A stretch of DNA of 64,000 bases from positions 56,451 to 120,450 of the forward strand of contig NZ_JAUSTK010000014.1 in NCBI RefSeq assembly GCF_030812855.1, written 5' to 3'. Origin of the DNA: Paenibacillus wynnii (GTDB lineage Bacteria; Bacillota; Bacilli; Paenibacillales; Paenibacillaceae). The translations under genes and the position numbers were made by a program. The first letter of the stretch is position 1; every line of letters begins with the position of its first letter. This document shows, piece by piece, positions 24,027 to 32,353 of this stretch. The notes beneath the pieces were generated by a model. The model was not told where the DNA came from and did no database searches. It worked only from the letters and a program-made list of their open reading frames with translations.

Positions 24027-26654
24027 ATGGCTGTCAAACAAAGCCAGGCAGATGGCAAGGAAAGCATGACAGGGAAGAATCGTTCCGCAGAGGATGAGGT
24101 CAACCGTCTGGTTACCCGTGCGAGGGCTTCGCAAGAAACGTTCCTTTCTATGAATCAAGAACAGATTGACCGCATTGTCCAGGCGATGGCACTTGCCGGA
24201 TTAGATAAGCATATGTTGCTCGCGAAAATGGCGATTGAAGAAACCGGACGCGGCGTGTACGAAGATAAAATTACGAAGAATCTTTTTGCAACAGAATACA
24301 TTTATAACAGCATCAAAAACGACAAAACCGTTGGAATTATTGAGGAAAACCCTTATGAGAATTACCAGCGGGTAGCCGAACCGGTTGGCATTATCGCCGG
24401 TGTGACACCCGTGACGAATCCGACCTCCACCACAATATTTAAAACGCTGATTGCCACGAAGACGCGGAACCCAATCATTTTTGCTTTTCATCCGTCTGCG
24501 CAGAAATGCAGTTCTGAATCGGCAAAAACACTGCTCGATGCAGCAGTTGCAGCAGGTGCGCCGGAACACTGTGTGCAGTGGATTGAGAATCCGTCTCTCG
24601 AAGCCACACAGTTGCTCATGAACCATCCGGATGTAGCCCTAGTACTCGCTACGGGCGGCTCAGCTATGGTAAAAGCTGCTTATAGTACCGGTAAGCCAGC
24701 GCTTGGTGTCGGACCGGGTAATGTCCCGTGTTTTATCGAAAAAACGGCTGACCCGAGACAAGCGGTCAACGATCTTATTCTTTCTAAAACTTTCGACAAT
24801 GGCATGATCTGCGCTTCCGAGCAAGCCGTGATCATTGAGGAACCGATTTATGAGCAGGTCCGGGAAATGATGACGGACAACGGTTGCTATTTTCTAGATA
24901 AAACGGAAACAGATGCAGTATCAGGTTTGGTGATTACCGGGGAGAGATGTGCCGTCAATGGTGCTATTGTCGGACAATCTGCTTATAAAATTGCCGAGAT
25001 GGCCGGTCTTCAGGTGCCTAAGGACACCAAAATTCTTGTTGCCGAATTGGAAGGCGTGGGAACGGACTTCCCGCTGTCTGCCGAGAAGCTAAGCCCCGTT
25101 CTGGCATGTTATAAGGTATCATCAGCCGAACAAGGCATTGATCGTGCATCGGAAATTGTCGCTTTTGGCGGTTTGGGTCACTCTTCCGTCATTCACTCCG
25201 AGGACAAGACGGTAATCGAGGCCTTTGCGAAAAGGTTACAGACCGGACGTGTGATTGTTAATTCTCCTTCGACTCAGGGGGCTATCGGTGACATTTACAA
25301 CACTAACTTACCGTCACTAACTTTAGGCTGCGGATCCTACGGTAAAAACTCGACCACCTCCAATGTATCTGCAGTCAACTTAATCAACATCAAACGTGTT
25401 GCATACCGGACAGTAAATATGCAGTGGTTCAAAATTCCGCCTAAGATCTACTTTGAAAAAGGGTCCACGCAGTATCTTGAGAAAATGCCTAACATCTCCA
25501 AGGTGCTTATTGTTACCGACGAAATAATGGTGAAGCTGGGCTATGTCGAAAAAATCGAATATTACTTAAGAAAACGTTCGGATCCGGTTACTATCGAAAT
25601 CTTTGCCGATGTCGAGCCAGATCCGTCTGTGGAGACGGTTGAACGCGGGACTCGAATGATGGATAACTTCAAGCCGGACTGCATTATTGCGCTGGGGGGC
25701 GGCTCGCCCATGGACGCAGCGAAGGCGATGTGGCTATTTTACGAATACCCGGATACGAGTTTCCATTCGTTGAAGCAGAAGTTCCTGGATATCCGTAAAC
25801 GGGTCTACAAATATCCGCGATTAGGCGTAAAAGCCCAATTCGTCGCGATCCCGACAACGTCAGGGACAGGATCGGAAGTAACCTCGTTCGCCGTAATTAC
25901 GGATAAAAAAGATGGACATACCAAGTACCCGCTTGCAGATTACGAATTAACGCCGGACGTGGCGATTATTGATCCGGAGCTTGTGTTTTCCCTTCCGAAA
26001 ACGGCGGTTGCGGATACCGGGATGGACGTGCTGACGCATGCCATTGAAGCCTATGTTTCCGTCATGGCCAGTGATTATACCGATGGTTTGGCGCTTCATG
26101 CCATCAAGCTTGTATTTCAGTACTTGGAGAAATCATTTCATACGGCTGACCCAACGGCTCGTGAGAAGATGCATAATGCATCAACAATTGCCGGAATGGC
26201 TTTTGCAAATGCCTTCCTCGGTATTAACCACAGCTTGGCGCATAAATGGGGCGGAGAATACCATACACCGCACGGCCGTACGAACGCGATTCTGATGCCG
26301 CACGTCATTCGGTATAATGCCCAGAAACCGTCAAAATTCGCGTCATTCCCGAAATACCGCTATTTTATCGCCGATGAGCGTTATGCGGAAATCGCTAGAA
26401 TGCTGGGAATGCCCGCCAGCACTACGGAAGAAGGGGTTAACAGCTTAATCATGGCTATTCGCAAGCTCAACCAATCCCTCGGCATCCCGGAAAAATTCCA
26501 GGATCTCGGCTTCGACCCTACCGATTTTGAATCAAAGGTCGACTTTCTGGCTGACCTCGCCTTCGAGGACCAATGTACAACAGCCAATTCCCGCATGCCC
26601 CTAGTCACAGAACTTGCAGATATTTATCGGAATGCGTTCTACGGTAGATTTTAG
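24027..26654 (+). CDS. adhE: Bifunctional aldehyde-alcohol dehydrogenase AdhE
   Basis: 875 residues. The N-terminal half is a CoA-acylating aldehyde dehydrogenase with catalytic Cys in NGMICASEQ (about 255). The C-terminal half is an iron-dependent alcohol dehydrogenase with the NAD motif GGGSPMDAAK and metal histidines in the DVLTHAIEAY and NHSLAHKWGGEYHTPHG stretches. It reduces acetyl-CoA to ethanol, regenerating NAD during fermentation, in step with PflB. The ATG at 24027 follows GGGAGGA; a TTG one codon earlier is less likely. Confidence 0.97.
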   Translation: MAVKQSQADGKESMTGKNRSAEDEVNRLVTRARASQETFLSMNQEQIDRIVQAMALAGLDKHMLLAKMAIEETGRGVYEDKITKNLFATEYIYNSIKNDKTVGIIEENPYENYQRVAEPVGIIAGVTPVTNPTSTTIFKTLIATKTRNPIIFAFHPSAQKCSSESAKTLLDAAVAAGAPEHCVQWIENPSLEATQLLMNHPDVALVLATGGSAMVKAAYSTGKPALGVGPGNVPCFIEKTADPRQAVNDLILSKTFDNGMICASEQAVIIEEPIYEQVREMMTDNGCYFLDKTETDAVSGLVITGERCAVNGAIVGQSAYKIAEMAGLQVPKDTKILVAELEGVGTDFPLSAEKLSPVLACYKVSSAEQGIDRASEIVAFGGLGHSSVIHSEDKTVIEAFAKRLQTGRVIVNSPSTQGAIGDIYNTNLPSLTLGCGSYGKNSTTSNVSAVNLINIKRVAYRTVNMQWFKIPPKIYFEKGSTQYLEKMPNISKVLIVTDEIMVKLGYVEKIEYYLRKRSDPVTIEIFADVEPDPSVETVERGTRMMDNFKPDCIIALGGGSPMDAAKAMWLFYEYPDTSFHSLKQKFLDIRKRVYKYPRLGVKAQFVAIPTTSGTGSEVTSFAVITDKKDGHTKYPLADYELTPDVAIIDPELVFSLPKTAVADTGMDVLTHAIEAYVSVMASDYTDGLALHAIKLVFQYLEKSFHTADPTAREKMHNASTIAGMAFANAFLGINHSLAHKWGGEYHTPHGRTNAILMPHVIRYNAQKPSKFASFPKYRYFIADERYAEIARMLGMPASTTEEGVNSLIMAIRKLNQSLGIPEKFQDLGFDPTDFESKVDFLADLAFEDQCTTANSRMPLVTELADIYRNAFYGRF

Positions 26655-26666
26655 AAATTATTAAAT

Positions 26667-26725
26667 AAGCCTCTCCTCTGAATGGTTGTACGAAATAACC
26701 ATTCACCACGGAGAGGCTTTTTTTG
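26667..26725 (+). terminator. adhE terminator
   Basis: Long hairpin with AAGCCTCTCC and GGAGAGGCTT arms and an inner ATGGTT/AACCAT stem, ending in TTTTTTTG. Confidence 0.9.
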
Positions 26726-26841
26726 TATGAAAGGCCTTAATAAACCAAGCTCATTTCAACCTTTAAAGGGTGTTTGACTAGACCAGGCTAAAGTCGTTGA
26801 ATATATTGTTATTACCTATCTTATAAAAGAGGTTTCTAAAA

Positions 26842-28011
26842 ATGATCGGGGGAATCATATTGGCTATCCGCTACAGCATCGTCATCCCAACTTTTAACCG
26901 AAACCAGCAACTGTTGCTCACACTCGCTTCATTTGAAGCACAAACTTATCCAAAACATCTTTTCGAAGTGATTGTAGCAGATGACGGTTCTACAGACGGT
27001 ACGAGGGAAATGGTTGAAAGTTTTCAAGCAACCTTTCCTCTTATCTATGTATTTCATCAGGAACAACGCGGTAGATCTGCCATTAGAAACTTGGGGCTAA
27101 GGCGCGCGAAAGGGCGATATGTCATCTTCTGCGATGCTGACTTTTTGGTGTTGCCTGAATTCATTAGAACGATGAGCCGCTATCACCGCAAGTATCCGAA
27201 AGCCGTACTTTCAGGTATTCCTCACTCATGGGATGATGCTTATACCCATTATTACCCTGACTTTTCACCTGAGGAAAAAGAACATTGTCGGAATACACTT
27301 ACTCAAACCGGCTTATGGAATCCGGACTTTGAAGCCGCAAATAATATTATTCCGCTAATATCACCCGAAGATATCCTTCATCAGAGTGATATTTTGTCAA
27401 AAGTTGTGTTCCCCTCTAGGGTCCCCCCCCATATTAAAGAACAATTTGCCGCAACAGATGAAGCTCCCTGGATGCTGCTTGTGACTCGTTGTGTATCTAT
27501 CAGACGCAGCCAGTTGACTCGCATTGGGGGTTTCAATGAACGCTTTGTACTCTATGGTCTAGAAGACTGGGACCTGGGCTATAGGCTGCACCGCTTGAAG
27601 ACCCGATTTCATTGCATACAAGAGGTTGTCGGATATCATCAGGAACACCCTACCTCTTTCAGAGGAAATACTATAAATATTGAAAATTTAAAAATCATGT
27701 TCGAGACCTATGGATTCAATGACTCCTCAATCAATTTATTAGCGCTTGTACCTCCATCCGAGGATCTGGAGGCTTACAAAAATACGCTGCGCGTATTGCG
27801 CAGAGGGTACCGATCTAAGTTAACACGTTCGTCCGCACTGCTGCTCCAGAGAACACTGCGAATTGCAGCCAAGCAGTTCTATCAGCAAAACAATACCCAA
27901 GCACACCAAAAATCACTAAGATGGATAAAAAAGAAAGCAACCGGACGGAAAAGCCATGTCGCGCACGTGTTACGGGAAATGCTGCTGAAGTCTGAGAAGC
28001 TGGTTGAGTAA
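26842..28011 (+). CDS. Family 2 glycosyltransferase
   Basis: 389 residues, GT-A fold. The N-terminus has the nucleotide-sugar motif IVIPTFNRN; VIVADDGSTDGT follows and CDADFL is the DxD-type metal motif. ED and WD acidic residues near LEDWDLGYRLH fit a GT2 catalytic base region. The C-terminal 100 residues are basic and helical with no membrane span. ATG 26842 follows AGAGG; a TTG eight codons later has GGGGGA just upstream and could be the true start. Acceptor unknown; it stands alone. Confidence 0.85.
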   Translation: MIGGIILAIRYSIVIPTFNRNQQLLLTLASFEAQTYPKHLFEVIVADDGSTDGTREMVESFQATFPLIYVFHQEQRGRSAIRNLGLRRAKGRYVIFCDADFLVLPEFIRTMSRYHRKYPKAVLSGIPHSWDDAYTHYYPDFSPEEKEHCRNTLTQTGLWNPDFEAANNIIPLISPEDILHQSDILSKVVFPSRVPPHIKEQFAATDEAPWMLLVTRCVSIRRSQLTRIGGFNERFVLYGLEDWDLGYRLHRLKTRFHCIQEVVGYHQEHPTSFRGNTINIENLKIMFETYGFNDSSINLLALVPPSEDLEAYKNTLRVLRRGYRSKLTRSSALLLQRTLRIAAKQFYQQNNTQAHQKSLRWIKKKATGRKSHVAHVLREMLLKSEKLVE

Positions 28012-28035
28012 CTTGTAATTTCTGTCCCAACCCCT

Positions 28036-28063
28036 AAAAAAGACACCCATCAAGGTGTCTTTT
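28036..28063 (-). terminator. Bidirectional terminator after the first 58-aa membrane protein gene
   Basis: AAAAGACACC and GGTGTCTTTT arms with an ATCAA loop and T/A runs on both sides. It serves the glycosyltransferase and the opposing small gene. CTCCATACGGAGCC follows at 28070, a faint echo of the tmRNA 3' end. Confidence 0.8.
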
Positions 28064-28107
28064 GCTGTCTCCATACGGAGCCTCAGGTATGCTTATCGAA
28101 TCCAGGT

Positions 28108-28284
28108 TTAAAAATCCATCCAGAAAAATTGAGAGACCGCAAGCAAGAGCCCAATAACATTCGCCACGATAAAAAACCACTTTTTGGCCCTTCGGCTTAC
28201 CGGCTCTCCAGATAACAACGTCCAAAATAAAATTCCATTTAACACAACCATAATAATGAGAGCCAACCACCAATTAGCTGCCAT
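28108..28284 (-). CDS. 58-residue two-span membrane protein (paralogue A)
   Basis: Two hydrophobic spans (WWLALIIMVVLNGILFW and WFFIVANVIGLLLAVSQFF) joined by a short basic loop SRRAKKW, ending in WMDF. Start ATG 28284 after GGGGGTGA. A close paralogue is encoded at 29510-29686 on the same strand, about 75% identical, on the other side of the aldo/keto reductase gene. Conservation between copies, including the RRAKKWFF loop and the SQFFWM end, argues that both are real genes. Function unknown; size and topology resemble small stress or envelope peptides. Confidence 0.75.
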   Translation of the reverse strand: MAANWWLALIIMVVLNGILFWTLLSGEPVSRRAKKWFFIVANVIGLLLAVSQFFWMDF

Positions 28285-28351
28285 CCCATTTCACCCCCAC
28301 TACCTGAATCTTACCCCTAGAATTATATTATTACTGTTTACTAACTATTAC

Positions 28352-29257
28352 TCACCGGTGATTCGTGTAACGATTTGCTCTGGTTACAGTCCGAATGGCA
28401 TCCCGTTCATCGGCTGAAAGCGGTGTGTCTGCAGCCGACACATTATTCCGAAGCTGTTCCAAGCTGCTCGCTCCAGGGATCGCAACGCTCACTTCAGGTT
28501 CATCCAGAACATATCGAATTGCGGTCTGTGCCAGTGTACGCGTATCGCCTGCAAGCTCAATAAGTCTTTGTCGAACTTCGGATAACTCCCCACGGCTATA
28601 ATCGAGATAGTCTCGTTCTGCCTTGTTCGCCCCTCCAGAGGTCAAGATGCCGCCTGCAAGCGGACCGCGTGCAATTAAGCCGACTCCATGTTCCACCAGT
28701 TGTGGTAGCACCTCCTCCTCAGGACGCCGATCAAGCATACTGTACTGGCTCATCAAGCTTGTAATACTCGAGCGACGGACATATTCCCTAATGACATTCG
28801 GACGTATGGAAGATATCCCGTAATAGCGAATCAGACCTTCTTTCTTTAGCTCCTCAAAGGCTTCAATCGTTTCCTCGATGGGATCCTCAATCGTTCCTCC
28901 GTGCAGTTGATACAAATCGATATAATCTGTACCCAGCCTTTTAAGACTTTCCTTCACAGCCGATAAAATATGAGCTTTGGACGGGTCCCATATCCAGCCC
29001 TCTTTACCCGCCATCCGACGATTACCAACTTTTGTTGCCAAGATGACGTCAGATCGGTGGTGCTTGATTGCTTTGCCGAGCAGTTCCTCGTTTCGCCCGT
29101 CATCATACAGGTCAGCCGTATCGAAAAAGTTTATCCCAAGCTCTAACGCCTCTTGTATGATGGAAACAGCCTTGGTTTCATCCGTTCCAAGGGACATACA
29201 GCCGAGACCAATTTCACTGACATACAGATCCGAAATACCTATGCGATTTTGTTTCAT
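28352..29257 (-). CDS. Aldo/keto reductase
   Basis: 301 residues, TIM-barrel NADPH-dependent oxidoreductase. The catalytic tetrad is visible: Asp and Tyr in FDTADLYDDG, Lys in ILATKVG, His in LYQLHGG. The C-terminal cofactor segment is IPGASSLEQLRNN. Start follows GGAGGAAG. Closest in pattern to YvaA/IolS-type aldo/keto reductases; the substrate is unknown. It lies between two copies of a tiny membrane protein gene, all on the same strand. Confidence 0.9.
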   Translation of the reverse strand: MKQNRIGISDLYVSEIGLGCMSLGTDETKAVSIIQEALELGINFFDTADLYDDGRNEELLGKAIKHHRSDVILATKVGNRRMAGKEGWIWDPSKAHILSAVKESLKRLGTDYIDLYQLHGGTIEDPIEETIEAFEELKKEGLIRYYGISSIRPNVIREYVRRSSITSLMSQYSMLDRRPEEEVLPQLVEHGVGLIARGPLAGGILTSGGANKAERDYLDYSRGELSEVRQRLIELAGDTRTLAQTAIRYVLDEPEVSVAIPGASSLEQLRNNVSAADTPLSADERDAIRTVTRANRYTNHR

Positions 29258-29454
29258 CAGTACTTCCTCCTTGTAAGCTTCTAATTAATTTATTTCATCG
29301 CATTTCCTTTTGAAAAAGTATATCAAAGAAACAACAGGATACTCCATATGGGTTATAAATTTTAAATACGAGTGATAGTAGAGTACCTTAGCTTTCCGGA
29401 TCAGGAATTAAGAGTGTCATTGCAAACGACTATTAAATATCCCCTAAAAACATG

Positions 29455-29480
29455 AAAAGAGACCCCTCGGGGTCTCTTCT
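29455..29480 (-). terminator. Terminator after the second 58-aa membrane protein gene
   Basis: AGAGACCCC and GGGGTCTCT form a tight stem; on the minus strand the stem is followed by TTTTCATG. A GGACCGAGGGGA stretch at 29494-29505 between stem and gene resembles the tmRNA end GGAGCCGAGGGGA with one base missing. Confidence 0.7.
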
Positions 29481-29509
29481 GATCATCCATATTGGACCGA
29501 GGGGAATGG

Positions 29510-29686
29510 CTAAAACTCCATCCAGAAAAATTGAGAGACTGAAAGGATAAGCCCAATGGCATTCACAATGATAAAAAACCACTTTTTGGCCCTGCGGCTT
29601 GTGGACTCTCCCTCTACAAACAAAGTCCATACCAGAATCCCGTTTAACACGACCATAATAATGAGCGCCAACCACCAATTAGCCAT
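29510..29686 (-). CDS. 58-residue two-span membrane protein (paralogue B)
   Basis: Paralogue of the 28108-28284 product: the same two spans, SRRAKKWFF loop and SQFFWMEF end. A Glu-rich loop (VEGEST) replaces LSGEPV. ATG 29686, with a GTG one codon earlier and GGAGAGG further upstream. Duplication of a terminator-flanked tiny membrane gene around an enzyme gene is unusual. Confidence 0.72.
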   Translation of the reverse strand: MANWWLALIIMVVLNGILVWTLFVEGESTSRRAKKWFFIIVNAIGLILSVSQFFWMEF

Positions 29687-29862
29687 CACATGACTTCGTC
29701 CTCTCCTGAACGCGGAATTATTCCTAAAATTACTTCAATATCCTCTTTTTTGTCAAGTTCCTGAATTACTTATGACAATAAAATTATATGCTGACCGAAT
29801 TAGAAACATATCCCCCGGTTATAAGTTCCTTAATCTGAGCAACCTGTATATAGTTGCTGATA

Positions 29863-30435
29863 TTATGCGCGAACACCTGATAATGCGATTTCATGAAACA
29901 TCTGATCCATTTGAATAGCAGAGTACGGTGTTTTCTGTTCCATCCACCAGTTCAGCATTGTCCAGAATGAACCTAAGATGTGTGCTGTGAGTACTCCAGT
30001 CGGAAGCTTTTTCAATAAATCCCGTTCGTATAGCTGATCAATCTCTTCTGAGATAACAGTCTTTAACATTTTTTTCATATGATAAAGGACCACTACGCCA
30101 CTTTGTTTACCTACTACAGCAGTGTATATAAGCCTATGACTCTGAACATGTTGAAGCATAGCTAAACTAAATTGAAAATGTATATTGCCATTTAGCTTTT
30201 CTTCAGAACTAGATTTAGGTGAAATTTGCAGAAAATGAAATAATTGATCAATACATCCCCTTAACAACTTTTCTTTATCTTCAAAATGAAAATAAAACGT
30301 AGATCGTCCAATATTAGCCCGCTCAATAATATCCTGTACGGTAATAGCCTCGTAGCCTTTTTCCACTATTAAATCCAATAAAGCTTCGTGCAGTAATGCA
30401 CGTGTCTTCTGAACACGTCGATCCACCGATTTCAT
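29863..30435 (-). CDS. TetR/AcrR family regulator
   Basis: 190 residues. The N-terminal helix-turn-helix is clear (ITVQDIIERANIGRSTFYFHFEDKE region). The C-terminal domain is a TetR_C-like ligand fold. ATG follows GGAGGGGG. It is divergent from the propeller lactonase-like gene at 30591, with an inverted repeat between them, so it likely represses that two-gene operon and itself. Confidence 0.88.
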   Translation of the reverse strand: MKSVDRRVQKTRALLHEALLDLIVEKGYEAITVQDIIERANIGRSTFYFHFEDKEKLLRGCIDQLFHFLQISPKSSSEEKLNGNIHFQFSLAMLQHVQSHRLIYTAVVGKQSGVVVLYHMKKMLKTVISEEIDQLYERDLLKKLPTGVLTAHILGSFWTMLNWWMEQKTPYSAIQMDQMFHEIALSGVRA

Positions 30436-30455
30436 CCAAATCCCCCTCCTACCTT

Positions 30456-30478
30456 GAACATATAAGTTGATAATGTTC
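30456..30478. promoter_or_regulatory. Inverted repeat, candidate TetR operator
   Basis: GAACAT and ATGTTC arms separated by 11 bases, located 21-43 bases upstream of the TetR-type start and within the divergent promoter region. Typical spacing for a TetR dimer; binding is inferred. Confidence 0.45.
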
Positions 30479-30590
30479 CATATCTTACATTTGCTTCTGA
30501 TTTGATTATTCCTTGAATATCATTGTAGCCGATATAATAAATTCCGAACACATTGTTTGATAAAGGGTATGATTCGGGAGGTTAAAAAAA

Positions 30591-31691
30591 ATGCTTAAAA
30601 AAGTTGGCTTATCCATTCTTGTATTCTGTTTTGTCGTGATTGTAGTCTTCCTATTTATTATTCCATCGCCTATCGATCCTACTGCATGGAATCCACCGAA
30701 ACAACGAATAGAAGAAGGACCATTACAACCCAATTCCCTACTAGAACGCACTCAAATCCTTACCCATGATTTAATCCAGCCTGAAGACTTGCTCTTTGAT
30801 GAAGAGGGAAGGTTGTATACGGGTACAAAAGACGGGATGATTAACCGCTTAATATTGAATAATCAGGAAATTGAAAGTTTGGAAGTGATCGCAGAGACAG
30901 GCGGTTATCCATTAGGCCTGCAGTTTGACTCAGATGGCCATTTGATTGCAGCCGTAAAAGAAGTTGGGCTGGTCTCGATTGATCCCAATAATAATAATGA
31001 AATCACAGTTTTAACAAATTCTGTAGAAAATCAACCCATATCCTACGCCAATGAACTAACAATTTTAAATGAAGGGATCATATATTTTACAGATTCAAGT
31101 ACTGACTATGACGCTGGATGGCCTTATGATTTGCTTGAAGGTAAGCCACATGGCAGATTACTTTCTTATGATCCAAAAACAAATGAAACTTCCATTATTA
31201 TTCGTAAACTTCATTTTGCTAATGGGGTTGTATTATCTCCAGATGAAGATTATCTCTTGATAGCCGAGATGTTTCGTTATCGCATTCTACGTTATTGGCT
31301 AAAAGGTCCTAAGGCCCATACCACCGAAGTGTTCACTGAGAATCTCCCTTTAATGCCTGATAATATATCGATTGATGATGAGGGCGATTACTGGATCGCC
31401 GGAAATAAACGTCTGCCCATGATTGACGGAATGCAATCCAAACCCTTTCTCAAGAAACAGATAGCCAAGCTTCCTCACGGACTATTAATGAAAATACCTA
31501 CTCAAAAAAGTAATCGATATGGTATTGTACTTCGCATTGGATCAACTGGCGAGATAAAATCCAGTTATCATGACCCCAGTGGTCGAGTCTTTTCTATTAG
31601 TACCGCATTAAGAAAGAACGATACAATTTATCTAGGTACTTTAATGGGGGATTACATCGGGAGATTTGACTTAGGGGAGGAAAGCGAATGA
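30591..31691 (+). CDS. SMP-30/strictosidine-synthase-like propeller protein, membrane-anchored
   Basis: 366 residues with an N-terminal membrane anchor (VGLSILVFCFVVIVVFLFII) and a six-bladed propeller. Family signatures are the PEDLLFDEEGRLYTG entry blade, YFTDSS near the middle, FANGVVLSPDEDYLLIAE and the GRVFSIS closing blade, matching the SMP-30/gluconolactonase-strictosidine synthase superfamily. The chemistry is unknown, probably hydrolysis of a lactone or ester. Its stop overlaps the start of a small membrane protein gene, so they are cotranslated. Confidence 0.85.
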   Translation: MLKKVGLSILVFCFVVIVVFLFIIPSPIDPTAWNPPKQRIEEGPLQPNSLLERTQILTHDLIQPEDLLFDEEGRLYTGTKDGMINRLILNNQEIESLEVIAETGGYPLGLQFDSDGHLIAAVKEVGLVSIDPNNNNEITVLTNSVENQPISYANELTILNEGIIYFTDSSTDYDAGWPYDLLEGKPHGRLLSYDPKTNETSIIIRKLHFANGVVLSPDEDYLLIAEMFRYRILRYWLKGPKAHTTEVFTENLPLMPDNISIDDEGDYWIAGNKRLPMIDGMQSKPFLKKQIAKLPHGLLMKIPTQKSNRYGIVLRIGSTGEIKSSYHDPSGRVFSISTALRKNDTIYLGTLMGDYIGRFDLGEESE

Positions 31692-32125
31692 TACAATCGA
31701 GTGTTCGAAATCGAAAAATGTTGATAATGATCCATATGGTCAGTATCAGCCTGTGGATGGGTGCAAGCTTTTTCTTATTACTGGGTGCTGTACTGAATTC
31801 AGAGACTTGGGTTAAAAATCTTCATCAATTTATTTTAAATCCATCTCATATAGTTGCCATGGCGTCAGGGATCATCCTCATTTATTTTTCTAGAGGAAAG
31901 CTCTTTAGAAAAGGCTGGTTTTTGATAAAGGTCGTGCTATTGATTAGTTCTTTGTTGTTCATGAATATTTGGATTTCTAATTTCATTAAGGAGCTCAATT
32001 ATAATGCTCTCATTTATTCTATATCTATTTATACATTAATATTAGTTTCCATATTGTATCTGTCTATTAAAAAGCCTAAGCGATACTTAGCAAAAAAGCG
32101 GCTCAGAAATTTCGATTCCATGTAA
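31688..32125 (+). CDS. Four-span membrane protein coupled to the propeller gene
   Basis: 145 residues with about four hydrophobic spans (HMVSISLWMGASFFLLLGAV, IVAMASGIILIYF, FLIKVVLLISSLLFM, YTLILVSILYL). The histidine and glycine pattern in the first spans resembles CopD/DUF2269-like integral proteins, but I would not name a family. ATG overlaps the upstream stop (ATGA). Likely a partner of the SMP-30-like protein. Confidence 0.75.
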   Translation: MIQSSVRNRKMLIMIHMVSISLWMGASFFLLLGAVLNSETWVKNLHQFILNPSHIVAMASGIILIYFSRGKLFRKGWFLIKVVLLISSLLFMNIWISNFIKELNYNALIYSISIYTLILVSILYLSIKKPKRYLAKKRLRNFDSM

Positions 32126-32141
32126 AGTAATTCAAACAAAT

Positions 32142-32167
32142 ACCCGACCTCTCGCGGTCGGGTTTCT
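32142..32167 (+). terminator. Terminator of the propeller/membrane operon
   Basis: ACCCGACC and GGTCGGGT arms followed by TTCT. An ssrA 3' remnant begins 11 bases further on. Confidence 0.7.
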
Positions 32168-32177
32168 CAAGGTTTGA

Positions 32178-32250
32178 TGGAGCCGAGGGGAGTCGCCCTG
32201 TCAGAAGACAACGGCACATTAGCTACTACATAGTGTAGTACGATTTTGAT
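32178..32250 (-). repeat. Remnant of the tmRNA gene 3' end (copy C)
   Basis: TGGAGCCGAGGGGAGTCG is an exact match to the last 18 bases of ssrA (46973-46990). The next 55 bases follow ssrA with scattered changes and small gaps (CCCTGTC-GAAGA-AACGGCACAT, TAGTGTAGTA, GATTTTGAT). Same orientation as ssrA, 14.8 kb from it. A terminator-like hairpin precedes it just as at the real gene. Probable old attachment site. Confidence 0.85.
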
Positions 32251-32287
32251 TAAAGCTAAATTGGATCAAAATCAGAGTCCTTAGACA

Positions 32288-32312
32288 GAAAAACCTGCTA
32301 TCTAAGCGGTTT
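32288..32312 (-). terminator. Terminator of the PanE-like gene
   Basis: AAACCGC and GC-GGTTT arms, read on the minus strand. It resembles the tmRNA terminator AACCCGC...GCGGGTT, and TGTCTATGGGCGC follows it, so it may be another eroded ssrA tail. Confidence 0.6.
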
Positions 32313-32353
32313 TTTTGCTGTCTATGGGCGCAATTGTAGACGGATTGTAGCCA

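Noticed and set aside
28064..28085. CTCCATACGGAGCC as another ssrA copy
   Set aside because: Only a short partial match after a terminator. It is kept as a hint and not counted among the firm copies.
28034..28273. A 79-codon frame and its twin at 29433-29678
   Set aside because: They read through the real 58-residue membrane protein genes in the wrong frame. The in-frame versions show paired membrane spans and conserved ends.
29493..29508. TGGACCGAGGGGAAT as an ssrA copy
   Set aside because: Only about 15 bases with differences and no extension of similarity. It could be chance in a 64-kb window with many G/C-rich hairpins.
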